Source of the DNA: Paraglomus occultum
Taxonomy: Eukaryota; Glomeromycota; Glomeromycetes; Paraglomerales; Paraglomeraceae
DNA length: 32,417 nt
Direction of reading: 5' to 3'
NCBI GenBank assembly: GCA_910592205.1
Contig: CAJVPJ010000242.1
Location: 1-32,417, forward strand
A program made the position numbers and the translations under genes. Below, one piece after another: positions 1-9,825 of this stretch. Positions within the stretch are counted from its first letter, which is position 1. Each line of letters begins with the position of its first letter. The notes below the pieces were generated by a model. That model saw only the letters and a list, made by a program, of their open reading frames with translations. It was not told the DNA's origin and ran no database searches.

Positions 1-437
1 TTGGTTAAGAAACTATATCGCAAAACAACAGTAAATTGTGTGAACGATATTGTTGAAGTTGTGAAAAAATCGAGTACGACTGGATTAAATAAGGCTCAAC
101 GTTATGACAACGGAAAAGGCTTTCAATACTTAGATTTTAACTCTGTTGTTGGGGATTTTCTTGAGTGGTTTACAAAATATCAGCATTTTCTCTTTGAAGC
201 AGCTAATCCTGGAATTGTCAAAGCCCAGCTGATTGCCAATGGCGCCTTTACTGAATTTAATTTGTTAAAAACTAAAAAGCAAGTATTTCTGAATTTACCA
301 AAGAAATTAAATCTTTTTCTATCCTGGTACTAACCCCTCCTCCTTTGGATTACAAAAAGCAGGAGTATCTTTACCAAAACATTCGTGCATTGGTCAGAGA
401 TGAATTTAAAGACATTACTTGTCCAAAGCCAGTTTAA
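1..437 (+). pseudogene. Left-truncated, frameshifted ORF of unknown (mobile-element-like) origin
   Basis: The reading frame is open from the first base of the window to a TAA at 331-333 (about 110 codons), so its true start lies outside or is lost. After that stop, a shifted frame continues with protein-like sequence (PPPLDYKKQEYLYQNIRALV, then a TAA at 435-437). This suggests one gene broken by a frameshift near 310-335. I do not recognise the family; the sequence is lysine- and aromatic-rich with no visible catalytic motif. It lies next to another broken ORF on the opposite strand and a repeated fragment, so a transposon or other selfish-element origin is inferred from context. A chance ORF is less likely because the coding look continues across the stop. 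Confidence 0.4.
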
Positions 438-463
438 ATATTCTAAAACAAATGATTGTCTTT

Positions 464-1135
464 TTAAAAGAACAAATGGGTTATAAGTAAAGTTCTGTAA
501 ATGGAAAAAGTATTATTAATTGGCTTTTCTTTAAATACTGGAGGTTTTGCTAATTGCTGAAATTGAATCTTAATCTTATTGGCCAACAATTTGACTCTGG
601 TTTGTTTTTTGGCTAAAGAAGGTAAAGGTTTAGGGATTTATTTTTCTCGCCATTCCTTAATTTCTTTAGCAAGTATTTCTTTAATTTCTTTTTCTTTTCT
701 GGCTCTGTCTTGCAATGCTTGAATGCCAGGCATTGCAGTATTGACAGCCTCTTGAAGGTTAGCTAAATATTCTGTTCTTCTTTTTCCAAATCATTTATAT
801 GGTTTTGACAATCAGCAATTTCTTTTAAGTATTCTTTTCTTTTTTTGTCCTTTTCAACTAATTCCTTATAAACCAACTGTTGAAGAGCTACCATTTCTTC
901 AATGATTAGATTTAGTTCAACAGGTAATTTATTTTGAGAGTAGAATTTCTTTCGTGCTAATACTAAATACTCTGTAAATAAAACTGGTTGGTCTAGAGGT
1001 TTATTAAATTTACTGACTATTTCTCATTGTCTTTCTCAGCTTCTTTTGATAATCTCTTTTGCTGAGTTCATCTGGCTCTCTCAGAGCTTTTTTAAACTAC
1101 CATTGTAATCAGCAAAGTCTTGGTATTCAGTATTG
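464..1135 (-). pseudogene. Degenerate coiled-coil protein gene with several frameshifts
   Basis: On the minus strand, translation gives charged, heptad-like segments spread over different frames. In order they include DFADYNGSLKK, ALREPDELSKRDYQKKLRK, PVELNLIIEEMVALQQLVYK, AVNTAMPGIQALQDRARKEK, EIKEILAKEIKEWREKN and PSLAKKQTRVKLLANKIKIQ. The last segment runs to a TAA at 466-464. At least three frameshifts or stops separate the pieces, so this is a decayed gene, not a working one. The Glu/Lys/Leu pattern predicts a long coiled coil. The family is not recognised. It converges on the broken ORF at 1-437 and both may come from one element. Confidence 0.45.
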
Positions 1136-1229
1136 CAATATGTTACTTTTTGTTTATTATTTATGTTATTTCGTTTTTTCGATAAAGAATTACCCGCGAT
1201 TCCGATCATAATAAATATTTTCATGGCTT

Positions 1230-1463
1230 ATCAGTTCAATTATTTTTTTATATATAGAGGTAATCCTATATTAATCACATTATGGTTTATATTCATCACC
1301 TTCTGGTATGATAAAGTGAGCATTAAAATCAACCAGTCCATAAGCATCATTCTTACTTCAAAACGTCATCAGTCATACTGGTCAATTTTACAGTCACATC
1401 ATAATTAGCCCCTCATTTATGCCACATAATAGAACGTTCACTTTGTCTGGTTTTGTTGCAGTC
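1230..1463 (-). repeat. Decayed element fragment, copy 1 (inverted partner at 31143)
   Basis: Read on the minus strand, this stretch matches 31143-31360 (+) over roughly 220 bases. Both share GACTGCAACAAAA, CAGACAAAGTG, TTCTATTATG, CTGTAAAATTGACCAGT and TGACTGATGAC in the same order with scattered substitutions and small indels. Both encode, with frameshifts, a peptide of the form VKLTSMTDDVLK...VDFNAHFIIPEGDEYK (here) or VKLTSVTDDILK...VNFNVYFIVSEWDKYN (partner). They are diverged copies of one coding sequence of unknown family, probably an old mobile element. The similarity fades before about 1230. Confidence 0.6.
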
Positions 1464-2001
1464 TGTATCTGCCCCAAGTAATCTAGATGATTTTAACTTT
1501 TTCTCATGTTTGAAAGATTTAATACGCAAAAGAAAAATAATATTAAAAAAGACTTTATGTTTTTGTGTTAGTTGCGTATTTTGTCTTGACAAGCTCCACC
1601 TTTCATACAGTGAGTGACGAAAAAAAGTTGTCATTTTTGATAACTTCCCTACCAATTTGAGCGCGCAAAACGCGTCGTGACATTATGCATAATTATCAAA
1701 CGATAAAAAAATGGTTTCCTCTTCAGTTGGCAAAAGCTTTATGTGTAAACCTTGACTTATTTACGTAACATATTTGTCAGGGGGAGATAAGCTGATGTAG
1801 AGCACCCAATGCTTTGTTTTTGAGAGACGCTTTCTTTTTTGAGGGGGGGGGGGGGGGGGGAATGCTTGACCCCTACATTTTGTGTGGCTAAATTGTGGCG
1901 TTGTAATTTACCCCCTGAATTTTGTTTGCAGATAAATAATCATTTATAGCAAGAAGGTAGACTTTATTATTGCACCTTCGATTTTACTATTATTTTTCCC
2001 A
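1464..2001. other. Intergenic segment upstream of SNU66
   Basis: No coding sequence is supported. It contains a G18 homopolymer (1843-1860), a GCGC-rich spot near 1660-1676, and a TTTGCAG (1928-1934) that would serve as a splice acceptor if upstream 5' exons of SNU66 exist. I searched by eye for the ETN/LGLKPL-type motif expected in the N-terminus of SNU66 and did not find it here. Confidence 0.5.
1843..1860. repeat. G18 homopolymer
   Basis: Eighteen consecutive G residues lie 141 bases before the SNU66 start codon, in otherwise A+T-rich DNA. Such a tract could form stacked G-quadruplex structures or be a place where read length is uncertain. Confidence 0.9.
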
Positions 2002-4691
2002 ATGTCTTCAGCCTCCGAGTTAGCAGGGATCGAGGTTGTTCATGGCCTTGAAGAGTTTCAAGAAGGCGGAGAACAAATCCTTGTCCTTAAAGATTCCACC
2101 ATCCTCGAAAATGAAGGTACGCTTTCTTTTGCTTCACTCTTTTCTTTCACGCCGTGTATCTACATCCTTCCCTATAAAAAATAAATTCTTTTCCTGTCTC
2201 TCAACTCTAAACAGGATCATTGAAACTTTGATGTCTAATTTATCCCCAAACTTCATAGAGGAAGGAGATCGGCTTGTCAGCATACAACTTGAGGAGAAAC
2301 AACGATTGAAAAAGAATTTGGAAAACAAGAAGAAGAAACCATTATATACTGGATATGATGACGAAGAATTTTTAATTGGAGGAGGGCAGAAGAAGACGTG
2401 GTTGAGTCACTATGACGAAGAGATCAATGGGCCTAAAAGTGATGTGAGTGTTCGTTTTTTTTGTTTTGGAATCACATATCTATTGCGAATGATCTTGTTA
2501 TATGGAAAACAGGAAATATTGGTTTACGAATCTGGAAATCTTATGACGCTACAAGTGACTAGTCATTGACTGCAACCCTTTCTATATTTACAGTCATTTA
2601 AGCTCGGTGGGGACGGGACAGTTAAATTGAGTGAGGTAGAAAAGAAAAATGAAATTTCCGAGAGACTAAAAGCTCGAGCAATATCGTTACAATATGATAG
2701 TAAGAGTTGAAAGTTTTATTATTTGGGTCTACTTTACACTAGATGACGACAATTAGAATAACTAAATATTTGTAATTTTTGTAGAAATGAGAGAGATACA
2801 AGATTATTATACTAAAGAAGAGGCAGAAATTACATTCAAGAAGCCAAAGGTAAGAAAAATTGTCTTCGTTAGTGTGATACTGTTCTTTATACCTTCTTGT
2901 CTACAGTTACGTTCTTCTGTCTTATACTTTTAGTCAAAGAAGAAGAAAAAAGTAAGAAAGAAAACAGTTGAAAAAGATGATGACAACGTTCAACTTCAGC
3001 AAACTCAGAGCGAATCTAACTCAAATGAAGATTCTATAACAACGCAAGTTGCACAGAGTAGGAGACAAGCGAACTTGGATGATGTCAATTTCGTAGACGA
3101 TGATGATTTGCAGCAAGCTCTTGCTAGGGCGAGGAAGATTGCTTCAAAGAAGGCAATTAAATCTCAACCTGAATCCATAGCCGAAAGTTGTATGTATTCA
3201 CAATTATATGACTATTCGATGTAATTTATTGTGTTTATTTACATTTACACGTATTAATGCACCCTATTTCATCCATTATCCAGTGGCCGGAATAAGAGAC
3301 GTTCAGTCAGATGACGAAGATGCGAACTCCTCCAGCTTTGTAATATCAGATACATCTGAATTTGTCCGCGCTCTCTCTATTGCCCCGGTCCCCGCCAAAC
3401 CGTCAGCGCCTTCTCCAAAACCTTCAGCATCTCAGCCTCCCAAACCCGCTTCTGGACCTTCATCCGATGTCGAGCAGCAAGAAGACCATTCCTCATCTGA
3501 TAATGAATCCTCCCGTGGTGGATGGAAATCGGCTGGTGTAGTAGAATCACTAGGCCTTCCCCAAATTGGTGAAGAAACGAAACTAACCGGAGTCGTGGAA
3601 GAAGAACCGTTGGTTAGTCAGGGAATGGCGGCTACTCTAGCTCTTTTGTCTCAAAAAGGATTTTCAATAAAGCCAAACGAAGAGCAACTGGAGAAGGAGA
3701 GGATCCAGAAAGAGAGACAAAAGTGGTTATTAGAACAGAAAAAGAAGGATCTAGAGAGGCAATTAGAGAGAGAAAAAGAGAAGCAAAGAGCTAAAGAGAA
3801 GGGTTATAGAGGTGGCGGCGGGAGGGAAAACGATAATAGTTATAGAGATAGAGAGCATTTGAGAGAAGTTGAAATGAGGTTTAGGGATTATAAACCGGAT
3901 GTCAACTTGGAATACGTGGATGAATTTGGAAACCCTCTAACGCCTAAAGAGGTACGAGAATTTGCAAAGCAGTAGGGGGGTGGGGTTTGGATAATATTTC
4001 GTTCGTCTATTTACAAATACTGCATGACAACTATTCTGTTTGTCAAGAGTTTTTGAGGCAGACATCTGTTTTAATAATTAATTGTATGATCTATCTTTAT
4101 TAGGCTTTCCGTCAATTATCACATAAATTTCATGGCAAGTCGTCAGGTAAAGCTAAGACAGAGAAGAGGCTTAAGAAGTTAGAAGAAGAAAGAAAATTAA
4201 AGGCTATGAGCAGTATCGACACTCCATTGAACACAGCGACAGCCTTACAGGAAAGACAGAAAGCGAGTGGGAGCGCACACGTTGTGCTATCTGTTGGCAA
4301 TCGAGCGTGAGTATGCGCTTCGTTATTGTATTAACCACCGTAGTTATTACGTAATGATGTGAATTTAAAATATTATCAATGTTACGTTTATAGAGTTGTT
4401 CCTCCAAGTATGAATTTAAATGTAACAGGGAAGAATGAGACGGGTACCAAAGCATCAGGTATTAATTCTAATGCTCCAAGTATTATCACTGTTAACGGTG
4501 GATTGACCGGACAGAGTATGAATGCGCCTGAAAGAGAAAAGGTAAGGGTGATAACTAATTATTGTTATGATGGGTCAGACGACTATTTTAAATGCTGCTG
4601 TGAATCTAATATTGTTAATTTCGATTAGGTTACTTTCGGGCTCAAACGTAGAGCAGAGCAAGATCAAGATAAACCATCGAAAAAACGGTAA
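2002..4691 (+). CDS. SNU66: U4/U6.U5 tri-snRNP-associated protein SNU66 (SART1 family), nine exons
   Basis: Nuclear pre-mRNA splicing factor of the U4/U6.U5 tri-snRNP. Exons by frame and GT-AG signals: 2002-2116, 2259-2443, 2594-2699, 2785-2849, 2934-3189, 3284-3951, 4104-4306, 4394-4541, 4629-4691. Joined they make 602 residues. SART1 hallmarks are ELAGIEVVHGLEEFQEGGEQ and LVLKDSTILENE (about residues 6-38), the HYDEEINGPK block (about 88-98), an acidic/serine-rich middle, a Glu/Lys/Arg coiled coil (about 380-425), and the C-terminal block NLEYVDEFGNPLTPKE followed by AFRQLSHKFHGK (about 450-477), then SSIDTPLNTATALQERQKA. The protein begins at the LAG...LKD block. The preceding region found in relatives (HIND/ETN motif and RS-like stretch) is absent from the DNA upstream, so 5' exons may be missing or distant. 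An AATAAA lies 54 bases after the stop. Product assignment is secure; the start is not. Confidence 0.95.
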
Positions 4692-5257
4692 TCTTTGATT
4701 CGACCGTTGCCTTCCGTGGATTATTGTATTTGTAGATTTAAATGAATAAACAAACGAATCTTGCCATGCGTAAACATAAGTTTGAAAGAAAATAGAACGT
4801 TAGTTTAATTTAATATCTAGTATCGTACTAGAATTTCTACGTCTTTTAATCATTTATTGTCTTTTTCTGATTTATACGATCTTTTCTGAGTGATCAGCAT
4901 CGATATTTCACCAAGCTATGACAGTAGAACCAACTGCTTTTGTTGAAACTCATTTACGCAGTAATAAACATCAAATGATGCTTATTTGATATCGGCCTTT
5001 TTCAAAAATCTTTTGAAAGCGATCTGTTAATTCAGATAATTACAGATGTGGCCTTGTTCGACGTATAAATAAGCAGGAGCTCCCTCATCAAGAATATCGC
5101 ATGATTAGAGAAACATGAAATATCTTCCAGTACTAGTACGTACAGCCGTATATATATCTCTCGTGTTCCACATAGACCTGTTCTCTCGATCGCAGTCTAT
5201 TTAGCATAGCTTTAACATAGTTTGTGTTTCCCATTTGGTCCCCAGGTTCATGAATTC
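4692..5257. other. Convergent 3' intergenic region
   Basis: Lies between the ends of SNU66 (+) and the J-protein gene (-). It should hold both 3' UTRs and poly(A) sites. Nothing else is visible. Confidence 0.6.
4745..4750 (+). terminator. Likely poly(A) signal of SNU66
   Basis: AATAAA 54 bases after the SNU66 stop codon, in the sense orientation. Confidence 0.5.
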
Positions 5258-5926
5258 TTACATGCGAGTATCTTTTTCCTCGGCAAAAATTGTTTGCCCC
5301 CAGGCACTAACGATAGCCGCAAACGAAAGCAACGCTACAACTTTACCAAATCTCTTTGCCAAAGTTTCTTCCATGCCTCTCTCTTCTTGGGCCTGTCTAA
5401 TTTTCTCTTCTTCTCTTAACTTTCTCCTTTTCTCATATTCATAATGTCTCTCAAAATGATTCTGAAAGTTAAATTTTACATTTTTGTAACGTTCAAAATC
5501 GTTCTCACGAACTCTGTAAGACGTATGCCGATAGTGAGCAGCGGCAGCAGAGGAGGAATATGACCAGTGAGAACGATGGGTTCGAGATCTAACACCGACC
5601 ATTTTGTGTTTTATAGATCTGTCATATTCACGTCGTTTTGTGTCGTCGCTGAGTATAGAATAGGCTTCATTGATTTTGAGGAATTTTTCATGTGCGGACT
5701 CGTCGCCGTGATTGAGATCAGGATGATATTTCTTAGAGAGTTGGTAAAACTGGGCTTTGATTTGAGATTTGTCTGTATCAGGGAACACGCCGAGAATATC
5801 GTAGTATTCTCTAGATAGGCGAATTGCGGTGGAGAAGGCACGGTAATTAGCGGGGTAAGTCAAAGGTGAGTAGAAAGAAGGTTGAAGAAGCAATGAGGAT
5901 TTGAGTGGGCAAATATAGCGGGGCAT
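5258..5926 (-). CDS. Mitochondrial J-domain co-chaperone, DNAJC30-like
   Basis: Single-exon gene of 222 residues. Residues 1-36 are basic and hydroxylated with few acids (ends ...NYRAFSTAIRLS), as in a mitochondrial presequence. The J domain spans about 41-103 (YYDILGVFPDT...YDRSIK) and carries the HPD tripeptide at 68-70, needed to stimulate Hsp70 ATPase. Then follow a Ser/Ala/His-rich linker, a FNFQNHFERHYEYEKRRKL segment (about 152-170), a charged helix and one hydrophobic segment near 195-213. The J domain, FNF..HY segment and C-terminal membrane span, and the total length, match human DNAJC30, an inner-membrane J-protein linked to ATP synthase and complex I upkeep. No G/F or zinc-finger region is present, so it is not a class I/II DnaJ. 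Family placement is by architecture and short matches; orthology is inferred. Confidence 0.92.
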   Translation of the reverse strand: MPRYICPLKSSLLLQPSFYSPLTYPANYRAFSTAIRLSREYYDILGVFPDTDKSQIKAQFYQLSKKYHPDLNHGDESAHEKFLKINEAYSILSDDTKRREYDRSIKHKMVGVRSRTHRSHWSYSSSAAAAHYRHTSYRVRENDFERYKNVKFNFQNHFERHYEYEKRRKLREEEKIRQAQEERGMEETLAKRFGKVVALLSFAAIVSAWGQTIFAEEKDTRM

Positions 5927-7601
5927 AGATTAAAGTTGACAGATCGGTTTCAAATTGGGGACCGAGAGAAAATCGTCATTTTACGATTACAGGGGTGTAT
6001 TTAGTACATTGACTTAATTTCCATTTCCAGTCTCGATAAACCAACCAAGCTTGATATCGAAATCACATGATTAAACATTATGTATTAAAACGGCTTTTGG
6101 AGTTCATCCTTAAAGCTTCAGCACCCACATATACTCGTTTATTATCAGACACGACCCTAAATTCTAGCCTAAATTCAAAAGTCGGTTTAAGTTTAATCTG
6201 TCACAATTAATAATCGAATCGTACAATAATCCTCAGACTAGCTTCGACTTGCTTTTTTCTTATTTATTTCTGATAATACGGAACAATTTACGCCTAAACA
6301 TTCTATTGATGTACGTAATTTAATTCATATGGGATGATCTAAGCTATCTTATCTGCAATATGGACTTTGCAAGCTCTTGTTAATAATTTCACCAAGAATG
6401 GGACACATTTGTTTATATAAAACGGCTTAGTCTACACCATAAATAATATTTGGTTATAATCATAATGTTCGTTCTGCCAATAATGAACGAATGCGAGAAT
6501 TTTATTTCGTGTCGCAGCGGGATATATTTATAAATTGTCACGGACAAGGCTTTTTGAAACATTAGCCGAGGTTTTTTTGGTGCAAAGGCAATTTCCGACT
6601 AGGCTTGGTATGGAAAGCAAAAGTAAGTTCATTCTCTTATAAGCGCTAGTGAGAAATGCAATCAAGCTATTGGACAGAAATTGATGATAATGCATCGCAA
6701 TTCTATGACGCCGAGAGTAAACAAAAGAGTAAAAAATAAAAGCAGTTTTTGTAAAAGTTTTATTGCTAGTTTGATAGTAGCATATTTAGACTTATAACTG
6801 TAACGCACATGTGACATGTTATAGTTGGATAATATTGGCGAGCCAAAAAACTTAATTTAATGTCTCAAATGTTGGAAGACTTATCAAAAAACCAATTAAC
6901 CCAATGAACAATTTTAGATGCGAGTTTCTAAACCAGAACTTGCATAATTATAACTTTATTACTCGTAGGCAGATGTTCTGTAGGCAGTCTCCTCGAACAA
7001 AATTGCAATAGTTATGTAATTAAAGCAAAATTAACACTCGTTCAATTTCATGTAGAATAGTGAAAGAAAAAAAAAGACGCAAAATATTTTCTCGCAATAT
7101 GAGGATACTAACGTGCTTCATAATGTGTCAAAGACTCGATGCGCAGTCTCCGTCTAAACGTCTGAAACGGTATCTCAGATGAATAGCGACGATGCTGAAT
7201 GTATTTGTAATAAAAAATGAAAAACAATCAGTAATTTGACTGGGTTTTACAAATTTTAGCTCTAGATTTGGTTTTCGCTTACACCGTCCGCGTCAAATAA
7301 GGCGTAGCTAAAATTGCAGGCGGCTCTTAAACCCTTCTATTACTAAAGTATAAACTCTTTAGATTATCTAATAACACAAAGCATCGATAATCAAACTATT
7401 TCTTTTGTCTGGTCCGATGTCTCAATGTCCATTTATCTCCACTAAATGTTAATCTAATTTCATAATCTAGGTATCCGGCTTAAGTTTATCTCCTAAGCAA
7501 TAGACATTTCCATCCAGCAACAACGAGATACAAAGAATTGGCTGAATCCATTGCCAAGGCCACGGGGAAGAACTATCTTTGAACAACTGCTGATAATTGG
7601 A

Positions 7602-7664
7602 GGCGTTTATTTCACCGACAATTATTTTACCGCCAAAATTACCCCAACATTATTTCGAAGTTAT
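7602..7664. mobile_element. MITE family 1, half copy (left arm)
   Basis: The stretch GGCGTTTATTTCACCGACA...CAACATTATTTCGAAGTTAT aligns over about 63 bases with 26415-26480 at roughly 80% identity by eye, including a shared ACATTATTTCGAAGTTAT core. The right inverted arm is missing here, so this is a truncated copy. Confidence 0.6.
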
Positions 7665-8309
7665 GTATTAACTATAAAAGGGTAATACAGTACATCGACG
7701 CGTCTAATCAAGAAATTTCTTATACTTGTTTGCATGCATCTAGTGAATAAGTCAGATTAATAATTGTTCAGTGAACCCTCTCTAATATCTAGCCCGTTAA
7801 ATCAACCTCTCTCTATTAGCAACGGTGGTTACAGAACAAGATTTCCTATATATAAATTCGTCCGCACATATTTCCTTGATAGTTCTATCAACATATATCC
7901 AGATTTTACTCTTAATTACATTCTCCTCGCTGACATCAATATTATATAGAAATTGTTATTTTAAATTTAAATTTTTGATCTACAATATATTGCTTATCTA
8001 TTATTGTCTTTCTATAACACGATTCACAGACAACAAAAAGTTAACAGATTTTTATCAAAGAGAGAACCACTTAATTGCCAATATAATAAGTGTGACGCCG
8101 TTATTTAAACCGTAAACCCAACTCCCCTATGACCATCCCCGCATATATCAACAAAACTGACCGATCCCGTGAGATTGATATTAGAAAGAGTTCACTGTAG
8201 TTGATAAATTTATTAATTTCACTATCGATCGTTAGTGTATTATATTAGAGCTTAAGAATCTGCAACAATTCTCATTCGATGTGATCTTTACACGCGCCGC
8301 GTTAGTCGA

Positions 8310-8325
8310 TTATCACATGTGATAA
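8310..8325. promoter_or_regulatory. Palindromic E-box upstream of OPI3 (candidate UAS-INO-like site)
   Basis: TTATCACATGTGATAA is a perfect 16-bp palindrome centred about 132 bases before the OPI3 ATG. Its core CACATGTG reads CATGTG on both strands, the bHLH half of the inositol/choline element (CATGTGAAAT) that controls yeast phospholipid genes including OPI3. A further CATGTG occurs near 8370. Function here is inferred from position and core sequence. Confidence 0.5.
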
Positions 8326-8449
8326 CTTTCTCTCACTTCTCGATAAAGAAATCTGATGAAGATCGAACCATGTGCTGTACGACCATAAAAATACCAGAAA
8401 AAAGTGCCTGAATCATGGACCATAATCCGCAATACTCTTTTTCGCAATA

Positions 8450-9419
8450 ATGGCTGAAGTTATAAACTCCATAATAGCATCTGTAAACTTTTCTGAGCGG
8501 ACCTTTTGGATATCCTTCGCTTCTATTACGTTCAATCCGTTATGGTGGAACATAGTCGCAAGATACGGTGAGTGAAGCTATTATATGTTTCGGTGAAAGT
8601 GTCTATGAATGCAACTGACCCAACTTGCTGTGACATTGGGAATAGAATATAAAACGCATTTTATTACGAAACTTGTTGGAGGAAATCCTTATTATGGGTG
8701 TTATGTATTGGCTTTAGCCATCTTTAGTTTGGGGATACTTAGAGACTACTTGTAAGTTAACTGCTTTCTTGATTTTAGTCTGTCGGCGCATCGATTAATG
8801 ACAACGCTTACCGAATGTTACAAGATATAAGAATGCGATTGAAAATCAGCCAGTTTTTTCCGAGTTAGATACGCCAATTGTTAAGACGATTGCATCAACG
8901 CTTTCGACCGCTGGCATTGTATTCGTGCTTTCTTCCATGTATGCATTAGGCGTGACTGGAACTTATCTCGGTAAGCGTGCTAAATGCAATCTTATTTTCA
9001 TATTATCGGTATCTCATTGGGGTTATTTACAGGTGATTACTTTGGCATATTAATGGATGCGCGAGTGACATCATTCCCGTTCAATATACTTGAAGATCCT
9101 ATGTATTATGGCTCTACAATGATCTTTCTTGGGACAGCGTTATGGTGAGAATAAGACATTTGATCAATCGTAGGCACAATTATATATTTACGGATTATTA
9201 CTTTACTGTCATCATTGAACAGGTATGCAAGCCCCACTGGAATTTTACTTACAATCTGGGCATTTATTTGTTATTTAATTGCACTGCGATTTGAAGGGTA
9301 AGTCTGCATTTCCAATTTAAGGAAACATTCAGATATGCTAACTGACATTGTTTATTAGCCCATTCACTGCATCGATTTATGAAAAGAGAGATCGAGAAAG
9401 GAAAGCAAAGAAACATTAA
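8450..9419 (+). CDS. OPI3: Phosphatidyl-N-methylethanolamine N-methyltransferase (OPI3), six exons
   Basis: ER membrane enzyme that uses S-adenosylmethionine for the last methylations from phosphatidylethanolamine to phosphatidylcholine (EC 2.1.1.71). Exons: 8450-8567, 8646-8751, 8825-8970, 9033-9144, 9223-9297, 9359-9419. They give 205 residues, matching the roughly 206 of yeast Opi3. Visible family blocks are [20 protein letters not shown] (27-46), [45 protein letters not shown] and [18 protein letters not shown]. Several hydrophobic segments fit the family's membrane topology. The C-terminus KAKKH fits a KxKxx dilysine ER-retrieval signal. All introns are short GT-AG; a GCTAAC branch site is clear near 9337-9342. 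AATAAA lies 68 bases past the stop. tRNA-Trp follows on the opposite strand. Confidence is very high. Confidence 0.97.
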
Positions 9420-9486
9420 AACAGAAAGATCGAGTGCTACTGTCGAAATTTTGTATGACATCAAAAAACAATTAACAATTTAAGTG

Positions 9487-9492
9487 AATAAA
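9487..9492 (+). terminator. Likely poly(A) signal of OPI3
   Basis: AATAAA 68 bases downstream of the OPI3 stop codon. Confidence 0.5.
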
Positions 9493-9704
9493 AAATTTGC
9501 GACATTGTGTGACTCGCCTACTGGTGATAATTACAATAAGCATGGTTACTATGTGAATAGACTTGCTGCATGTTTTTCGTAATAATTTGGACTTATCAAA
9601 TGATTATCAAAGCGAACATTAGGCTTAAAATGTCGATAGAAATAAAAAATAATGAGATGAATAAAGATTGTTATTCGCCACGGGAGTGCTAAAATGATTT
9701 GGTG

Positions 9705-9776
9705 TGGGGAGTGAGTGACTCGAACACCCAACCTTCCGCTCTGGAGGCGGACGCGCTACCATTGCGCCAACCCCCC
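9705..9776 (-). tRNA. tRNA-Trp (CCA anticodon)
   Basis: The reverse strand folds into a full 72-nt cloverleaf: acceptor GGGGGGT/ACTCCCC (one G-T pair), D arm GCGC-AATGGTA-GCGC, anticodon arm TCCGC-CTCCAGA-GCGGA with CCA in positions 34-36, T arm GGGTG-TTCGAGT-CACTC, and discriminator A at 9705. The D and anticodon regions closely match eukaryotic tRNA-Trp. There is no intron and no encoded CCA tail. An interrupted T tract follows on the sense strand (AAATCATTTT, ending in T4), suitable for RNA polymerase III termination. Confidence 0.97.
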
Positions 9777-9825
9777 ATTTTGTAATTTTCCCTTCACATA
9801 ATCATTCTAAAAGTTTTATAGATAT

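Larger units (their letters stand above)
5927..8449. other. 2.5-kb intergenic region between J-protein gene and OPI3
   Basis: Shared upstream region of two divergent genes. It is A+T-rich with no supported gene. It holds a MITE relic (7602-7664) and a palindromic E-box (8310-8325). A short exon-like stretch at about 7503-7580 reads HFHPATTRYKELAESIAKAT plus five more residues to a TGA at 7578-7580, but no partner exons were found. The 96-codon open frame at 7825-8115 is low-complexity and A+T-driven. Confidence 0.5.

Noticed and set aside
1133-1408. Hydrophobic 91-codon plus-strand frame resembling a membrane protein
   Set aside because: It is antisense to the decayed element fragment; A+T-rich antisense DNA commonly reads as Phe/Ile/Leu-rich.
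3952-3975. Reading straight through the 3951 splice donor to the TAG at 3973 as the end of SNU66
   Set aside because: The SART1 family continues with AFRQLSHKFHGK, which is found after the intron at 4104.
7825-8115. 96-codon open frame in the OPI3 upstream region
   Set aside because: Composition is low-complexity Ile/Leu/Tyr from A+T-rich DNA; no motif and no splice partner.
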